From: an uncultured Bacilli bacterium
Lineage (GTDB): Bacteria > Bacillota_I > Bacilli_A > RF39 > UBA660
Assembly (NCBI GenBank): GCA_934162125.1
Contig: CAKPHU010000008.1
Span: 1 to 35,944, forward strand
Direction of reading: 5' to 3'
Length of the DNA stretch: 35,944 nucleotides
In this document: positions 25,516 through 33,663 of the stretch, one piece after another
How positions within the stretch are numbered: position 1 is the first letter of the stretch
Layout: each line of letters starts with the position of its first letter
Made by a program: the position numbers and the translations under genes
Notes under the pieces: model-generated
Databases searched by the model: none
The model's input: the letters and a program-made list of their open reading frames with translations, nothing else
What the model was told of the DNA's origin: nothing

Positions 25516-27378
25516 ATGAAGAAGTTTGATGATAAAACTAAGAAAATAGTTACTATTTTGTGTATTATATCAGTTAGTTTGTTTGTGCTGGCTTTAATTA
25601 TCTTTTTTTCTACAAGAGGTAATCAAAGTAGTGGAAAAGTAGAAGAGATTATTACGAATGGTGAAGAAAAAATACGTTTTTCTTTAAATGGAGATAAAGT
25701 AGTTAAATTGTATGTAGGAGATACTTATGTTGATCCTGGCTTTTCTTTAACTGGCTCTAGTCAAGATTTAAGAAAGTATGTTTCTGTTAAGAATGAAGTT
25801 GATACTACTACTAAAGGTAAATATAAGGTTACTTATACTTTTAACTATAATGGGATTACATCACAGCTAGTTAGACAAGTAGTGGTTTATGATGAATTTA
25901 TGATTAAGTTAAAGGGAAGTGAAACTTTCCATGTAGCGAAAGGTACTACTTTTGAGGATCCAGGAGCAGTAGCGAAAGATCCAATTGATGGAGATATTAG
26001 TGATCAGATTAAAGTAGAAGGAAAAGTTAATAGTAATAATTTAGGTACATATACACTTACTTATAGTGTTACTAATAGTAGTGGAAAAGAAGCACAAGCT
26101 GTTAGAACGGTTATTGTTTATGAAATGAACTTTACTTTGACTTTATTGAGTAGTGATTATACTAGTGGAGATCGTGTTATAGAGTTTAAGACGGATAGTC
26201 CTTATTATAATTATGTTAAGTTACCTAATGGAGAAACTAATATGGGTACAACTATTCAATATAAGGTAACAAATAATGGAAGTTATACTTTTAGTATTTG
26301 TGATGCGAAAGAAATTTGTATAGATAAAACTATTACAGTTAATAATATAGATAGGGTTGCACCAGAAGGAAGCTGTAGTGGATATTATAAGAATGGTAAG
26401 TCAGTAGTAACGATTAAAGCAACAGATAATGTTGGGGTTGATCGTTATGCGATAGATGGATATGTATATAATGTATCAACTATAACTTTAGATAAGGAAA
26501 GAACTAGTGTACAAGTAAAGATATATGATAAGGCAGGAAACTCAAGAACTATTAGTTGTAACTTAGAGAATAAGAATACAACTAGTGGAGGAAGTACTGG
26601 TGGCAATACTGGTGGAAGTACTGGTGGAAATACAGGTGGTAACACTGGTGGAGGAAGTACTGGAGGTAACACTGGGGGTAGTACAGGTAGTGGTAGTTTA
26701 GATTCTTCAGGAAATAGACGTTATAATGATCATGTTTTTGTTAACTCTTATACGGCAAGTGATGGAAAACAATTTACTTATTGGTTCTATATACCAAGCA
26801 ATGTTAATTCTTCAACTGCGACAGTTGTTTATTTAGCAGGGCTTGGAGAACGAGGTAATGATTATTATGAAGGTACAACAACAGGTATTTCTACTGGTCC
26901 AATTCATGAAGCAGTTAGTTATGGATATACTTATAATGCTATTATTATTCAACCTGAGTTACCATGGGATCAGAAATGGTATGGTTACTATGGTAGTGTT
27001 ATGGAACTTACAAATAAACTTATAAGTAAATATGGTTCATCTAAGAAAAAAATATCCTTACTTGGATATTCTAATGGGTGCTACGGAGGTAGAGACTGGG
27101 TAAATTCTTATCCTAATACTTTTTCAGCAGCAGTGTTAGTTGAGTGTGATATCTATAATTATAATGGATTTGTTATTACACCAACGTGGTTTATTGCAGG
27201 ACAAACTACATATAAAAATAGTATGGAAAGTGTTGTTAGTAAAATTAAAGCAGCTGGAGGAGAAGCATATTTCTCTTATAGACCTGGTTATGGTCATTCT
27301 ATGTTTCATGATCAATACTCGGTACTTAGAGATAATAGTTTAAATTTAATTAATTGGATGACTAGTAAGTCAAAATAA
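25516..27378 (+). CDS. Membrane-anchored Ig-like protein with C-terminal alpha/beta hydrolase (esterase) domain
   Basis: 620 residues. One N-terminal transmembrane helix (about 11-33), then two DUF5011-type Ig-like domains (about 52-130 with VKLYVGDTYVDPGFS and 132-205 with FHVAKGTTFEDPGA), further beta-rich modules (about 205-350), a Gly-rich STGG/NTGG linker (about 355-395) and an esterase-like alpha/beta hydrolase domain. The nucleophile elbow is G517-Y-S519-N-G and His594 in GYGHSMF is the likely catalytic base; the acid is not certain. The fold resembles feruloyl-esterase or PHB-depolymerase-like enzymes. It would display an esterase outside the cell, perhaps acting on plant or mucin esters. 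Start follows GGGATGAT-type Shine-Dalgarno. Convergent with the sirtuin gene. Confidence 0.85.
   Translation: MKKFDDKTKKIVTILCIISVSLFVLALIIFFSTRGNQSSGKVEEIITNGEEKIRFSLNGDKVVKLYVGDTYVDPGFSLTGSSQDLRKYVSVKNEVDTTTKGKYKVTYTFNYNGITSQLVRQVVVYDEFMIKLKGSETFHVAKGTTFEDPGAVAKDPIDGDISDQIKVEGKVNSNNLGTYTLTYSVTNSSGKEAQAVRTVIVYEMNFTLTLLSSDYTSGDRVIEFKTDSPYYNYVKLPNGETNMGTTIQYKVTNNGSYTFSICDAKEICIDKTITVNNIDRVAPEGSCSGYYKNGKSVVTIKATDNVGVDRYAIDGYVYNVSTITLDKERTSVQVKIYDKAGNSRTISCNLENKNTTSGGSTGGNTGGSTGGNTGGNTGGGSTGGNTGGSTGSGSLDSSGNRRYNDHVFVNSYTASDGKQFTYWFYIPSNVNSSTATVVYLAGLGERGNDYYEGTTTGISTGPIHEAVSYGYTYNAIIIQPELPWDQKWYGYYGSVMELTNKLISKYGSSKKKISLLGYSNGCYGGRDWVNSYPNTFSAAVLVECDIYNYNGFVITPTWFIAGQTTYKNSMESVVSKIKAAGGEAYFSYRPGYGHSMFHDQYSVLRDNSLNLINWMTSKSK
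26586..26695 (+). repeat. STGG/NTGG coding repeat linker
   Basis: About nine 12-base units of alternating Ser/Asn-Thr-Gly-Gly with one extra Gly, separating the Ig modules from the esterase domain. Same unit as at 20960-21151. Confidence 0.85.
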
Positions 27379-27412
27379 AAGAAATGGATGATTATTTTAG
27401 ATCCATTTCTTT
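27378..27412. terminator. Bidirectional terminator between esterase and sirtuin genes
   Basis: AAAGAAATGGAT (27378-27389) pairs with ATCCATTTCTTT (27401-27412) over an 11-base loop. T tail on the plus side and T tail on the minus side. It lies over the stop codons of both convergent genes. Confidence 0.88.
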
Positions 27413-28126
27413 TTCTATTTCAGCAAAGACGTTACCAATTTCACCATAAATGACTAAGTCACATAGATGATCATACATAGTTGAACTTCTATTTATAAGA
27501 ACTAGGTGTTTACCATGGAAATATCTTATGAGACCAGTTGCTGGGAAAACATTCAAACTTGTACCACCAATAATTAAAAGATCAGCAGAAGCTATTTCAG
27601 TAATAGCTTTATGATAGATGTCTTCATTTAAAGGCTCTTCATATAAAGTTATATCTGGTCTAACAATACCACCACATGAACATTTAGGAATACCAGCATA
27701 TTCAAATATATACTTCTCATCATATTTTTTATGACATTTTGTACAATAATTTCTTTTAATACTACCATGTAGTTCATAAACATTTTTAGAACCAGCTTTT
27801 TGATGAAGATTATCAATATTCTGAGTGATGATAGAGGATAAATAACCTCTTTTTTCTAGTTTGGCTAAAACCTCATGCGTTCTATTAGGCTTGTAGTTAA
27901 GAGAGTTTAACTTGTTTTTGTAGTATTTAAAAAATTCTTCGGGATTATTAACAAAAAATGAATGCGATAAAATAGTCTCTGGTGGGTACTTATATTTTTC
28001 ATTGTATAAACCTGTGGCACTACGAAAATCTTTCATACCACTTTCGGTAGAAACACCAGCGCCTCCAAAGAAGACAACTTTGTTTGATTCTTTAATCCAG
28101 TTTACTAATTTTTTTATGTCGTCCAT
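27392..28126 (-). CDS. cobB: Sir2-family NAD-dependent protein deacylase
   Basis: 244 residues, standard for bacterial sirtuins. NAD-binding FFGGAGVSTESGMKDFRS, the TQNIDNLH motif, catalytic His in YELHGS, and a zinc ribbon with four Cys (CTKC and CSCGG). GGTSLNVFPATGL forms the C-terminal Rossmann part. It removes acyl groups from lysines in the cytosol, releasing nicotinamide and O-acyl-ADP-ribose. Whether it prefers acetyl or succinyl groups cannot be decided by eye. ATG 28126 follows GGTGAT on the minus strand. Divergent from the glucosaminidase gene and convergent with the esterase gene. Confidence 0.95.
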   Translation of the reverse strand: MDDIKKLVNWIKESNKVVFFGGAGVSTESGMKDFRSATGLYNEKYKYPPETILSHSFFVNNPEEFFKYYKNKLNSLNYKPNRTHEVLAKLEKRGYLSSIITQNIDNLHQKAGSKNVYELHGSIKRNYCTKCHKKYDEKYIFEYAGIPKCSCGGIVRPDITLYEEPLNEDIYHKAITEIASADLLIIGGTSLNVFPATGLIRYFHGKHLVLINRSSTMYDHLCDLVIYGEIGNVFAEIEKEMDLK

Positions 28127-28171
28127 ATTATCACCAATATTATTATATATTATTTTTTTAAATTGTACAAT

Positions 28172-28200
28172 TTGACTTTTACTTTTATTAATGATACGAT
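28172..28200 (+). promoter_or_regulatory. Promoter of the glucosaminidase gene
   Basis: TTGACT at 28172-28177 and TACGAT at 28195-28200, 17-base spacer. Alternative -10 TATAAC at 28201-28206 has too long a spacer. Confidence 0.5.
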
Positions 28201-28235
28201 TATAACGTTGATAATTATATGTGAGGTGAAGATAT

Positions 28236-28916
28236 TTGAAAAGAACAAAACTTATTGGAATTGTTTTATTGATAATATCTATTTTAATTTTTTCTATAGG
28301 TATATTTTTACAAGATAATATGACTTTTAGTTCTACTAAAGGTTTTAGTTATACAGAAGTTGATACTGATAATATTGCGATGTCTCTAAATACTTTGTCT
28401 GAAAGTAAGATATTAAAATATCGTACAGATGATTCAACTATAACAGCAGTAGAAATGGAAACTGCTCCTGTTTCTGTTTATATTCCACCTAGAGTTGAAG
28501 TTTATGATGGATTAACTTTAGAAGAATTAGCTTTTAAATTAGATAAGAACTTAGGTAATGATTATATTGCAGGTAAGGGATATTTGATTGCGAATTTGTG
28601 TGTGGAGAAGAATGTTGATCCTTATGTAGCTGTTGCTATTATATTGCATGAAACTGGTTGTGGCAGTAAGTGTTCTAACTTAGCAAGAAACTGTAATAAT
28701 GTTGGTGGTCAAAAAGGTAAGCCAGGTTGTAATGGGGGAAGCTTTAAGAAATTTGATACTTTAGATGAAGGAATTACGGGATTTATAGATAATTTAAGTA
28801 GAAATTATTATAGTATTGGTCTTGATACAGTTGAAAAGATTGCTCCTAAATATTGTGAGGGTAATACTTGGGCTGGTAAGATTAATTATTTTGTAGAAAA
28901 AATTAGAAATAGTTAA
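28236..28916 (+). CDS. Membrane-anchored glucosaminidase/muramidase-like wall hydrolase
   Basis: 226 residues, TTG start set by AGGTGA at 28224-28229. One N-terminal transmembrane helix (about 6-27), a linker, then a GH73-like domain from about residue 95: DPYVAVAIILHETGCGSKCS with the likely catalytic Glu139, LARNCNNVGG and FDTLDEGITGFIDNL, all typical of the glucosaminidase family that cleaves peptidoglycan glycans. Six Cys lie in the domain, including C-G-S-K-C and R-N-C, which is unusual for a Gram-positive wall enzyme and suggests stabilising disulfides. Its own promoter and terminator. Confidence 0.83.
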   Translation: MKRTKLIGIVLLIISILIFSIGIFLQDNMTFSSTKGFSYTEVDTDNIAMSLNTLSESKILKYRTDDSTITAVEMETAPVSVYIPPRVEVYDGLTLEELAFKLDKNLGNDYIAGKGYLIANLCVEKNVDPYVAVAIILHETGCGSKCSNLARNCNNVGGQKGKPGCNGGSFKKFDTLDEGITGFIDNLSRNYYSIGLDTVEKIAPKYCEGNTWAGKINYFVEKIRNS

Positions 28917-28941
28917 AACTATCTTTAGGGATAGTTTTTTT
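28915..28941 (+). terminator. Intrinsic terminator after glucosaminidase
   Basis: AAAACTATC / GATAGTTTT stem over TTTAGG, then T. The next promoter's TTGACA begins in its T tail. Confidence 0.9.
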
Positions 28942-28968
28942 GACATAATGTTCTTTAAATGTTAGTAT
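28940..28968 (+). promoter_or_regulatory. Promoter of the 28995 gene
   Basis: Consensus TTGACA at 28940-28945 and TAGTAT at 28963-28968 with 17 bases between; overlaps the upstream terminator tail by two bases. Confidence 0.65.
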
Positions 28969-28994
28969 ATAGATAAGGGTGAGGTGGAATTTTG

Positions 28995-29789
28995 ATGTTT
29001 TTTTTTGAAAAAGATCTAAAACTAAGACAAGAACTTAATGAAACAGTAGATAAGGAGCAGGTTATTGCGAGATATATTGCAGAAGAAGTAAAAAGTATAA
29101 GGAGATTTAGTGGTTATAAAGTAAGTCGTGGAATAGCTACAGAGTTAGTTCGTAGTATGATGCTACTTAGTTTCTTTTATAATAGAATGATAGAAGAAAA
29201 TTATGGAGAGTATAATTATCCTACGGCAGAAGATGTTAAGTGTTTTGTTAATGAAGCACGTACTATTCAGGATCTTAAGATGCGATTAAATTATTATGAT
29301 CCAGCTAGAGTAAGTGTTACTCTTTTAGATGGTGATGAAGAGGTTTTAGCAATTAGATGTTTTGAAGAAGACAGATTAGATAATGAAGCGTTAGTTAGTT
29401 TGAGTCATACAAGAGGAGAAGATAAGAAGAAGTTTTCTTTAATAGCTGGTAGATTTATGCTTGGTGGTAATGGAATTTATAGAAGCTGTGAAGGTTCTAA
29501 CTTTATTAAAGGTATTAAGGATACTGATGAAGAGGCTTTCTCTACAACATATCCGTTTAGATATACTTACCATCCATTTGATGATAGTAAATGTGTACAA
29601 ATAAATAGAGGAAATAGGGAAAGAAAAGTATTTTGTGGAACTAGACATTTTGATGAAGAATTTAATGGAGTTTATGACTTTGTTTTAGTGGGTGGAATGC
29701 CTAAATCGGATCAAGAATTGTATGATTATGTTTATACATCTAGGTTACAAGAAAAAGGTGACCAGAGTAAACGCTATGTAAAAAAATAA
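28995..29789 (+). CDS. Hypothetical cytosolic protein
   Basis: 264 residues from ATG 28995, seven bases after AGGTGG (28982-28987); the TTG at 28992 is a less likely start. No signal or membrane helix after the short Phe run at the start. The N-terminal 100 residues are helical (IARYIAEEVKSIRRFSGYKV), and the rest is beta-rich with RGEDKKKFSLIAGRF and YPFRYTYHPFDDSK. Charged and soluble. I do not recognise a family. It is a single-gene unit with a promoter and a terminator, close in style to the unknown gene at 13371. Confidence 0.8.
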   Translation: MFFFEKDLKLRQELNETVDKEQVIARYIAEEVKSIRRFSGYKVSRGIATELVRSMMLLSFFYNRMIEENYGEYNYPTAEDVKCFVNEARTIQDLKMRLNYYDPARVSVTLLDGDEEVLAIRCFEEDRLDNEALVSLSHTRGEDKKKFSLIAGRFMLGGNGIYRSCEGSNFIKGIKDTDEEAFSTTYPFRYTYHPFDDSKCVQINRGNRERKVFCGTRHFDEEFNGVYDFVLVGGMPKSDQELYDYVYTSRLQEKGDQSKRYVKK

Positions 29790-29799
29790 GATTTATAAA

Positions 29800-29828
29800 A
29801 AAGATTATTGGCAACAATAGTTTTTTTC
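29800..29828 (+). terminator. Intrinsic terminator
   Basis: AAAGATTATTG pairs with CAATAGTTTTT over GCAA with two G-T pairs, then T. Confidence 0.85.
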
Positions 29829-29857
29829 TTGGCTAATTGGTTAATCTTTGATAAAAT
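29829..29857 (+). promoter_or_regulatory. Promoter of the ABC-F gene
   Basis: TTGGCT at 29829-29834 and TAAAAT at 29852-29857, 17-base spacer, extended TG before the -10. Confidence 0.6.
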
Positions 29858-29879
29858 AGAGAAAGCTTGAGGTGGTAAA

Positions 29880-31463
29880 ATGATACAGGTAAATAATGTA
29901 AGTTTAAAATTTGGAAAAAGAACTTTATTTGAAGATGTTAATTTAAAGTTTACTAATGGTAATTGTTATGGACTTATTGGAGCAAACGGTAGTGGAAAGA
30001 GTACTTTTTTAAAGTTACTTGCTGGAGAAATTGAAACAACAACTGGAGAGATAACAATCAGTAAGGGCGAAAGACTTTCTATTTTAAGACAGGATCACTA
30101 TCAATATGATGATAAAAAAGTTCTTGATGTTGTCATTATGGGAAACAGTAAATTATATGAAATAATTGAAGAGAAGAACAAGTTATACCAACAAAGTGAA
30201 TTTAGCGATGATGATTGCATGAAAATTGCTAATTTGGAAGCTGAATTTATGGAACTTGATGGTTGGAATGCTGAAAGTGATGCAGCTACTCTTTTAAATA
30301 ATTTAGGAATAGAAGAAGCACATCATCAATTATTAATGGGTGAGATTCCAGTTAAAGAAAGAGTAAAAGTTTTACTTGCACAAGCTTTATTTGGTAATCC
30401 TGATGTTTTACTTTTAGATGAACCAACTAACAGTTTGGATTTAGACGCCATTAGATGGTTAGAGGAGTTTTTAATTGATTTTGAAAATACAGTTATTATT
30501 GTTTCACATGATAGACATTTCTTAAATAAAGTTTGTACTCATATTGCGGATATCGATTATGGAAAGATTAAATTATATGTAGGTAACTATGATTTCTGGT
30601 ATGAGTCTTCAGAACTTTTACAAAGACAGATGAGAGAATCTAATAAAAAGAAAGAAGAAAAAATAAAAGAATTACAAGCATTTATTGCGAGATTCTCTGC
30701 TAATGCATCAAAGTCTAAACAAGCAACTTCTAGAAAGAAGATGTTAGAGAAAATTCAGTTAGATGAAATTATTCCTTCTTCAAGGAAATATCCATATATA
30801 GATTTTAAGATTGAAAAGCCTGCTGGTAAGGAAATTTTAAAAGTAGAAAACTTAACAAAGATTGTTGATGGTAGAAAGATTTTAGATAAAGTTTCATTTA
30901 CAGTTTTAAAAGGCGATAAAATAACTTTTTTAGCACAAAATGATATGGCTAAAACAATGCTTTTTAATATTTTGATGGGACTTGAAAAATATGATAAAGG
31001 TACTATTGAATGGGGTAAGACTATTAGTCCTAGTTATTTGCCACAAGATAATACTGACTATTTCCAAGTTGATAAAAACATTATGGAATGGATTGGACAA
31101 TACTATGACATTAAAGATGAAACAGTTTTACGTGGATTCTTAGGTAGAATGTTATTCTCTGGAGATGATGTCTTTAAACAAGTAAAGGTTTTATCTGGAG
31201 GAGAAAAGGCAAGATGTATGTTGTCAAAGATGATGTTAGAAAGTCCAAACTTCTTAATTTTAGATGAACCTACAAATCATTTGGATTTAGAATCAATAAC
31301 TTCATTAAATAAGGGATTAATTAATTTCCAGGGTGAAGTATTATTTACTTCTCGTGATTATGAACTTAATAATACAGTAACTAATAGAGTAATTGAAATA
31401 TTGGAAGATGGAACTATTATTGATAAGAGTATTCCATATGAAGAGTATATTAATAGAAAGTAA
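29880..31463 (+). CDS. ABC-F family ATPase (YkpA/YbiT type)
   Basis: 527 residues, two ATPase domains in one chain and no membrane segment, so it is a ribosome-associated ABC-F protein and not a transporter. First domain: Walker A GANGSGKST near 36, Walker B VLLLDEPTNSLD; its signature is degenerate (PVKERVKVLLAQ instead of LSGGQ), as in YbiT/YkpA proteins. A helical inter-domain linker (about 245-295) is the tRNA-contacting region of the family. Second domain: Walker A is altered to A352-Q-N-D-M-A-K358-T, but the signature LSGGEKARCML and Walker B FLILDEPTNHLD are intact. Likely helps stalled ribosomes or regulates translation; resistance function is possible but not supported. ATG follows GAGGTGG. 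Confidence 0.93.
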   Translation: MIQVNNVSLKFGKRTLFEDVNLKFTNGNCYGLIGANGSGKSTFLKLLAGEIETTTGEITISKGERLSILRQDHYQYDDKKVLDVVIMGNSKLYEIIEEKNKLYQQSEFSDDDCMKIANLEAEFMELDGWNAESDAATLLNNLGIEEAHHQLLMGEIPVKERVKVLLAQALFGNPDVLLLDEPTNSLDLDAIRWLEEFLIDFENTVIIVSHDRHFLNKVCTHIADIDYGKIKLYVGNYDFWYESSELLQRQMRESNKKKEEKIKELQAFIARFSANASKSKQATSRKKMLEKIQLDEIIPSSRKYPYIDFKIEKPAGKEILKVENLTKIVDGRKILDKVSFTVLKGDKITFLAQNDMAKTMLFNILMGLEKYDKGTIEWGKTISPSYLPQDNTDYFQVDKNIMEWIGQYYDIKDETVLRGFLGRMLFSGDDVFKQVKVLSGGEKARCMLSKMMLESPNFLILDEPTNHLDLESITSLNKGLINFQGEVLFTSRDYELNNTVTNRVIEILEDGTIIDKSIPYEEYINRK

Positions 31464-31482
31464 TAAACAATATTACTTTTTT
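31457..31482 (+). terminator. Intrinsic terminator overlapping the ABC-F stop
   Basis: AAAGTAAT / ATTACTTT stem with a 7-base loop and T tail; the stop codon is inside. Confidence 0.8.
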
Positions 31483-31506
31483 GTGCTATTTTTTTAAGAA
31501 ATGATA

Positions 31507-31515
31507 TGTTATAAT
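31507..31515 (+). promoter_or_regulatory. Extended -10 promoter TGTTATAAT
   Basis: 24 bases before the ATG at 31540, no -35 match; Shine-Dalgarno TGGAGG follows. Confidence 0.7.
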
Positions 31516-31539
31516 TAAGTTGTATTTGGAGGTATTATT

Positions 31540-32013
31540 ATGGGACAAGTATATAATATGGCTTTACGTTTTAAGAAGAAACATCCATCAACAGTAGGAT
31601 GGAGATTAAAGAAAAATGCTTCAATAGTTGAGAAACATTTAAATCCAGGAGAAAAACCTCTTTATGTATTTGTTGCTCAAAAGAATGATAATCCATTAGA
31701 TGTAACTAGTACTGCTGTTATTGCTCTTACTAATAAAAGAATTTTGATAGGACGTAAGAGAGTAGTTTTTGGTTATTTTTTAGATTCTATTACACCAGAC
31801 TTATTTAATGATTTAAAAGTTAAGGGTGGTCTTATTTGGGGTAAAGTATATATTGATACGGTAAAAGAATTTATTACTTTATCAAATATTGGTAATGAAG
31901 CTTTACCTGAGATTGAGACGGCTATTTCTAGTTATATGATAGAAGCTAAAAAGAAACTTTATAAACATGATCATGACGATGATGATAAAGAAGATAAAGA
32001 AGAAGATGAATAG
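31540..32013 (+). CDS. PH-domain-like (bacterial PH) protein
   Basis: 157 residues, soluble, with a charged His/Asp/Glu tail (HDHDDDDKEDKEEDE). The pattern NPGEKPLYVF, TAVIALTNKRILIG, LDSITPDLFNDLK and VKEFITLSNIG matches the bacterial PH-like domain family, in which a strand with TNKRI/L is the signature. Role unknown; such domains often sit in membrane- or stress-linked proteins. The His/Asp-rich tail could bind metals. It is alone between its promoter and a two-way terminator shared with the convergent kinase gene. Confidence 0.78.
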   Translation: MGQVYNMALRFKKKHPSTVGWRLKKNASIVEKHLNPGEKPLYVFVAQKNDNPLDVTSTAVIALTNKRILIGRKRVVFGYFLDSITPDLFNDLKVKGGLIWGKVYIDTVKEFITLSNIGNEALPEIETAISSYMIEAKKKLYKHDHDDDDKEDKEEDE

Positions 32014-32043
32014 AAAAATCTCCACTGGTTGGTGGGGATTTTT
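32014..32043. terminator. Bidirectional terminator between the PH-like and APH genes
   Basis: AAAAATCTCCAC (32014-32025) pairs with GTGGGGATTTTT (32032-32043) with one T-G pair. T runs on both strands, so it can serve the convergent genes on either side. Confidence 0.9.
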
Positions 32044-32045
32044 GT

Positions 32046-32930
32046 TTATAAATGTTTAATTGAATAAATGGATTTAAGAAGACTTTTTAATGTTTCTAAA
32101 TATTCTTTATTGTCTTTGTTCATTAGGTAAAAGTGACAATGAGCATTTATTAGGCACCACTTTAGTTTTTTATTGTCATAAGTTCCAAGTTGATTATAGC
32201 CAGTTAGGAAAGATTTAATATCTTCAATGTTGTTCATGAATTTTTGACCTGGTCTTAAAACAAGTGCCCAAGCAATATCTTGTTCTTTTAGACCATATCC
32301 ACTGTATTCATAATCTAGGACACCACTTATTTGTTCTTTTCTCCATAGAATGTTAGCGTAATGAAAGTCACCATGAATGAAACTATTGAATTCAAGCGAT
32401 GGTTCTTCTTTTTTTAGATATTCAATATAGAAGCTAATAAAGTCATCAAAACTTTTGTAATGTTCAAGTTGGGGAATGTAATTGATTATTCTTTGTTTGG
32501 CATCTTTAAAATGGTCTTTGGGAATTGCATGTAGTAGGGCTAGTTCATGACCATATTTTTCTAGGTATTCTTTTTTCTTAGAAGTGTTTTCAGCTTTGGA
32601 TAAGATTATGGATAATCTTAAACCAGTTATTTTAGATAAGACAATGTACTTTTTATTTTCATAGATACCTGATTCTATTATTTGCGGTGTTTTGGAATAA
32701 TATCCTTCTTTTGTTAGAGTGGTGATTGTTTGAAGTTCAGAAGTAAAGTCTGCCATTTTACTTCGTTCAATTTTAATAAAAACTTTTTTATTTTGACCAT
32801 TGAAATCACAGAGACATTCTATGACATCATTTCCCGCTGGTAAATAGTTTAAGATTTTGATTAATTTAAAGTTAGTGAAGGGGATTTTAAACGGATCAAG
32901 TGATAATTCTCGCCATTTTTTGTATTTCAT
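32046..32930 (-). CDS. Aminoglycoside phosphotransferase (APH)/choline kinase family protein
   Basis: 294 residues. The kinase-like fold has the catalytic loop FIHGDFHYANIL (HGDxxxxN) and the metal-binding LDYEYSGYG (D of the DFG equivalent). The N-lobe has FIKIE with the probable ATP-binding Lys. Cytosolic small-molecule kinase; the substrate may be an aminoglycoside, choline, homoserine or a sugar, and the motif cannot tell which. No resistance context is present. Shine-Dalgarno GAGGAG on the minus strand upstream of ATG 32930. Its end abuts the two-way terminator. Confidence 0.88.
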   Translation of the reverse strand: MKYKKWRELSLDPFKIPFTNFKLIKILNYLPAGNDVIECLCDFNGQNKKVFIKIERSKMADFTSELQTITTLTKEGYYSKTPQIIESGIYENKKYIVLSKITGLRLSIILSKAENTSKKKEYLEKYGHELALLHAIPKDHFKDAKQRIINYIPQLEHYKSFDDFISFYIEYLKKEEPSLEFNSFIHGDFHYANILWRKEQISGVLDYEYSGYGLKEQDIAWALVLRPGQKFMNNIEDIKSFLTGYNQLGTYDNKKLKWCLINAHCHFYLMNKDNKEYLETLKSLLKSIYSIKHL

Positions 32931-33083
32931 TTTATATTCTCCTCATATAATATAGTGTAGTTATTAGTAAGTGTTTTTTCTTAAGATTTTAAAGAAGTAA
33001 TGTTTATTTGTCAATGAATCTGAAAAAATATAATTATAATTGGATATTTTTTGGATTTATTATAGAAAAAAGTTAGAAAATCG

Positions 33084-33112
33084 TTGAAAAAGTAAAATAA
33101 GTTTGTTATAAT
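33084..33112 (+). promoter_or_regulatory. tRNA operon promoter
   Basis: TTGAAA at 33084-33089 and TATAAT at 33107-33112, 17-base spacer, with extended TG (33104-33105), 14 bases before the tRNA-Cys. The remaining 32931-33083 is AT-rich with no other signal I can support. Confidence 0.82.
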
Positions 33113-33125
33113 TATTTTTGTCAAT

Positions 33126-33199
33126 GGGGCTTTAGCCAAGTGGTAAGGCGTGGGTCTGCAACACCCTGATCACCGGTTCAAATCCGGTAGGCCCCTCCA
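33126..33199 (+). tRNA. tRNA-Cys (GCA)
   Basis: 74 bases including an encoded CCA (33197-33199). Acceptor stem GGGGCTT / AGGCCCC with one T-G pair, anticodon loop CTGCAAC with anticodon GCA, T-arm ACCGG-TTCAAAT-CCGGT. The outer anticodon pair (27-43) is T-T, leaving four pairs. Confidence 0.97.
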
Positions 33200-33206
33200 G
33201 TTATGT

Positions 33207-33281
33207 GCGAACGTGGTTCAATGGTTAGAATACGGCCTTGCCAAGGCTGTGATGGGGGTTCGATTCCCCTCGTTCGCTCCA
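33207..33281 (+). tRNA. tRNA-Gly (GCC)
   Basis: 75 bases including CCA (33279-33281). Acceptor GCGAACG / CGTTCGC perfect, anticodon stem CGGCC / GGCTG with loop TTGCCAA, anticodon GCC, T-loop TTCGATT. Seven bases after tRNA-Cys, same transcript. Confidence 0.97.
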
Positions 33282-33319
33282 GAAGCAAAAATCGTCGCAC
33301 CAAAGCGATGTTAATGATT

Positions 33320-33347
33320 AAATCAATCAGAAATGATTGATTTTTTT
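33320..33347 (+). terminator. Terminator of the tRNA operon
   Basis: AAATCAATC / GATTGATTT stem over AGAAAT and a T tail. Confidence 0.92.
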
Positions 33348-33375
33348 GTCGTTTAAGAAAGGTGTTGATGATATT

Positions 33376-33651
33376 ATGATAAAAATAATCAAACTAGAAA
33401 TTAAAATAAATCATGAACTTAAAAGTAAAGTTGAATGGGCTTGTAGACTTAATAATACTAAACCTATTTTCATTAATGGTAGTTTATTAAAATTAGAGCC
33501 TACCAATATAGGCTATTTAGAGCCTCATAGAGCAATTATTAATAATAAGACATATCTTTTATTTAACGGACACGAATTTGCTTACTACAGAGATTTAAAT
33601 ACCAAAATTAAACTATCTGATTTAAAAGATTTCATTAAAAAACTAAAATAA
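33376..33651 (+). CDS. Small hypothetical protein of the mobile-element end
   Basis: 91 residues from ATG 33376, with GGTG (33361-33364) 11 bases upstream; the in-frame start at 33337 lies in the T tail of the tRNA terminator and is rejected. Basic and soluble, mixed alpha/beta (IKLEIKINHELKSKVEWACR). No family recognised. Its position just before a serine recombinase suggests cargo or an accessory of the same element. Confidence 0.65.
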   Translation: MIKIIKLEIKINHELKSKVEWACRLNNTKPIFINGSLLKLEPTNIGYLEPHRAIINNKTYLLFNGHEFAYYRDLNTKIKLSDLKDFIKKLK

Positions 33652-33663
33652 TGACAAAATCTG

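Noticed and set aside
28127..28235. Riboswitch in the sirtuin-glucosaminidase gap
   Set aside because: Only 109 bases, AT-rich, with a promoter and two ribosome sites and no stable structure.
29880..31463. Antibiotic-resistance ABC-F (Vga/Lsa/OptrA-like)
   Set aside because: The altered first signature and the linker fit the housekeeping YkpA/YbiT group better.
32046..32930. Antibiotic resistance call for the APH-family gene
   Set aside because: Only the general HGDxxxxN kinase motif is visible; it is not on the mobile element side and no specific aminoglycoside enzyme signature is recognised.
33207..33281. tRNA-Gly as integration site of the element
   Set aside because: Large serine recombinases rarely use tRNA genes, and no second copy of the tRNA 3' end is present in the window.
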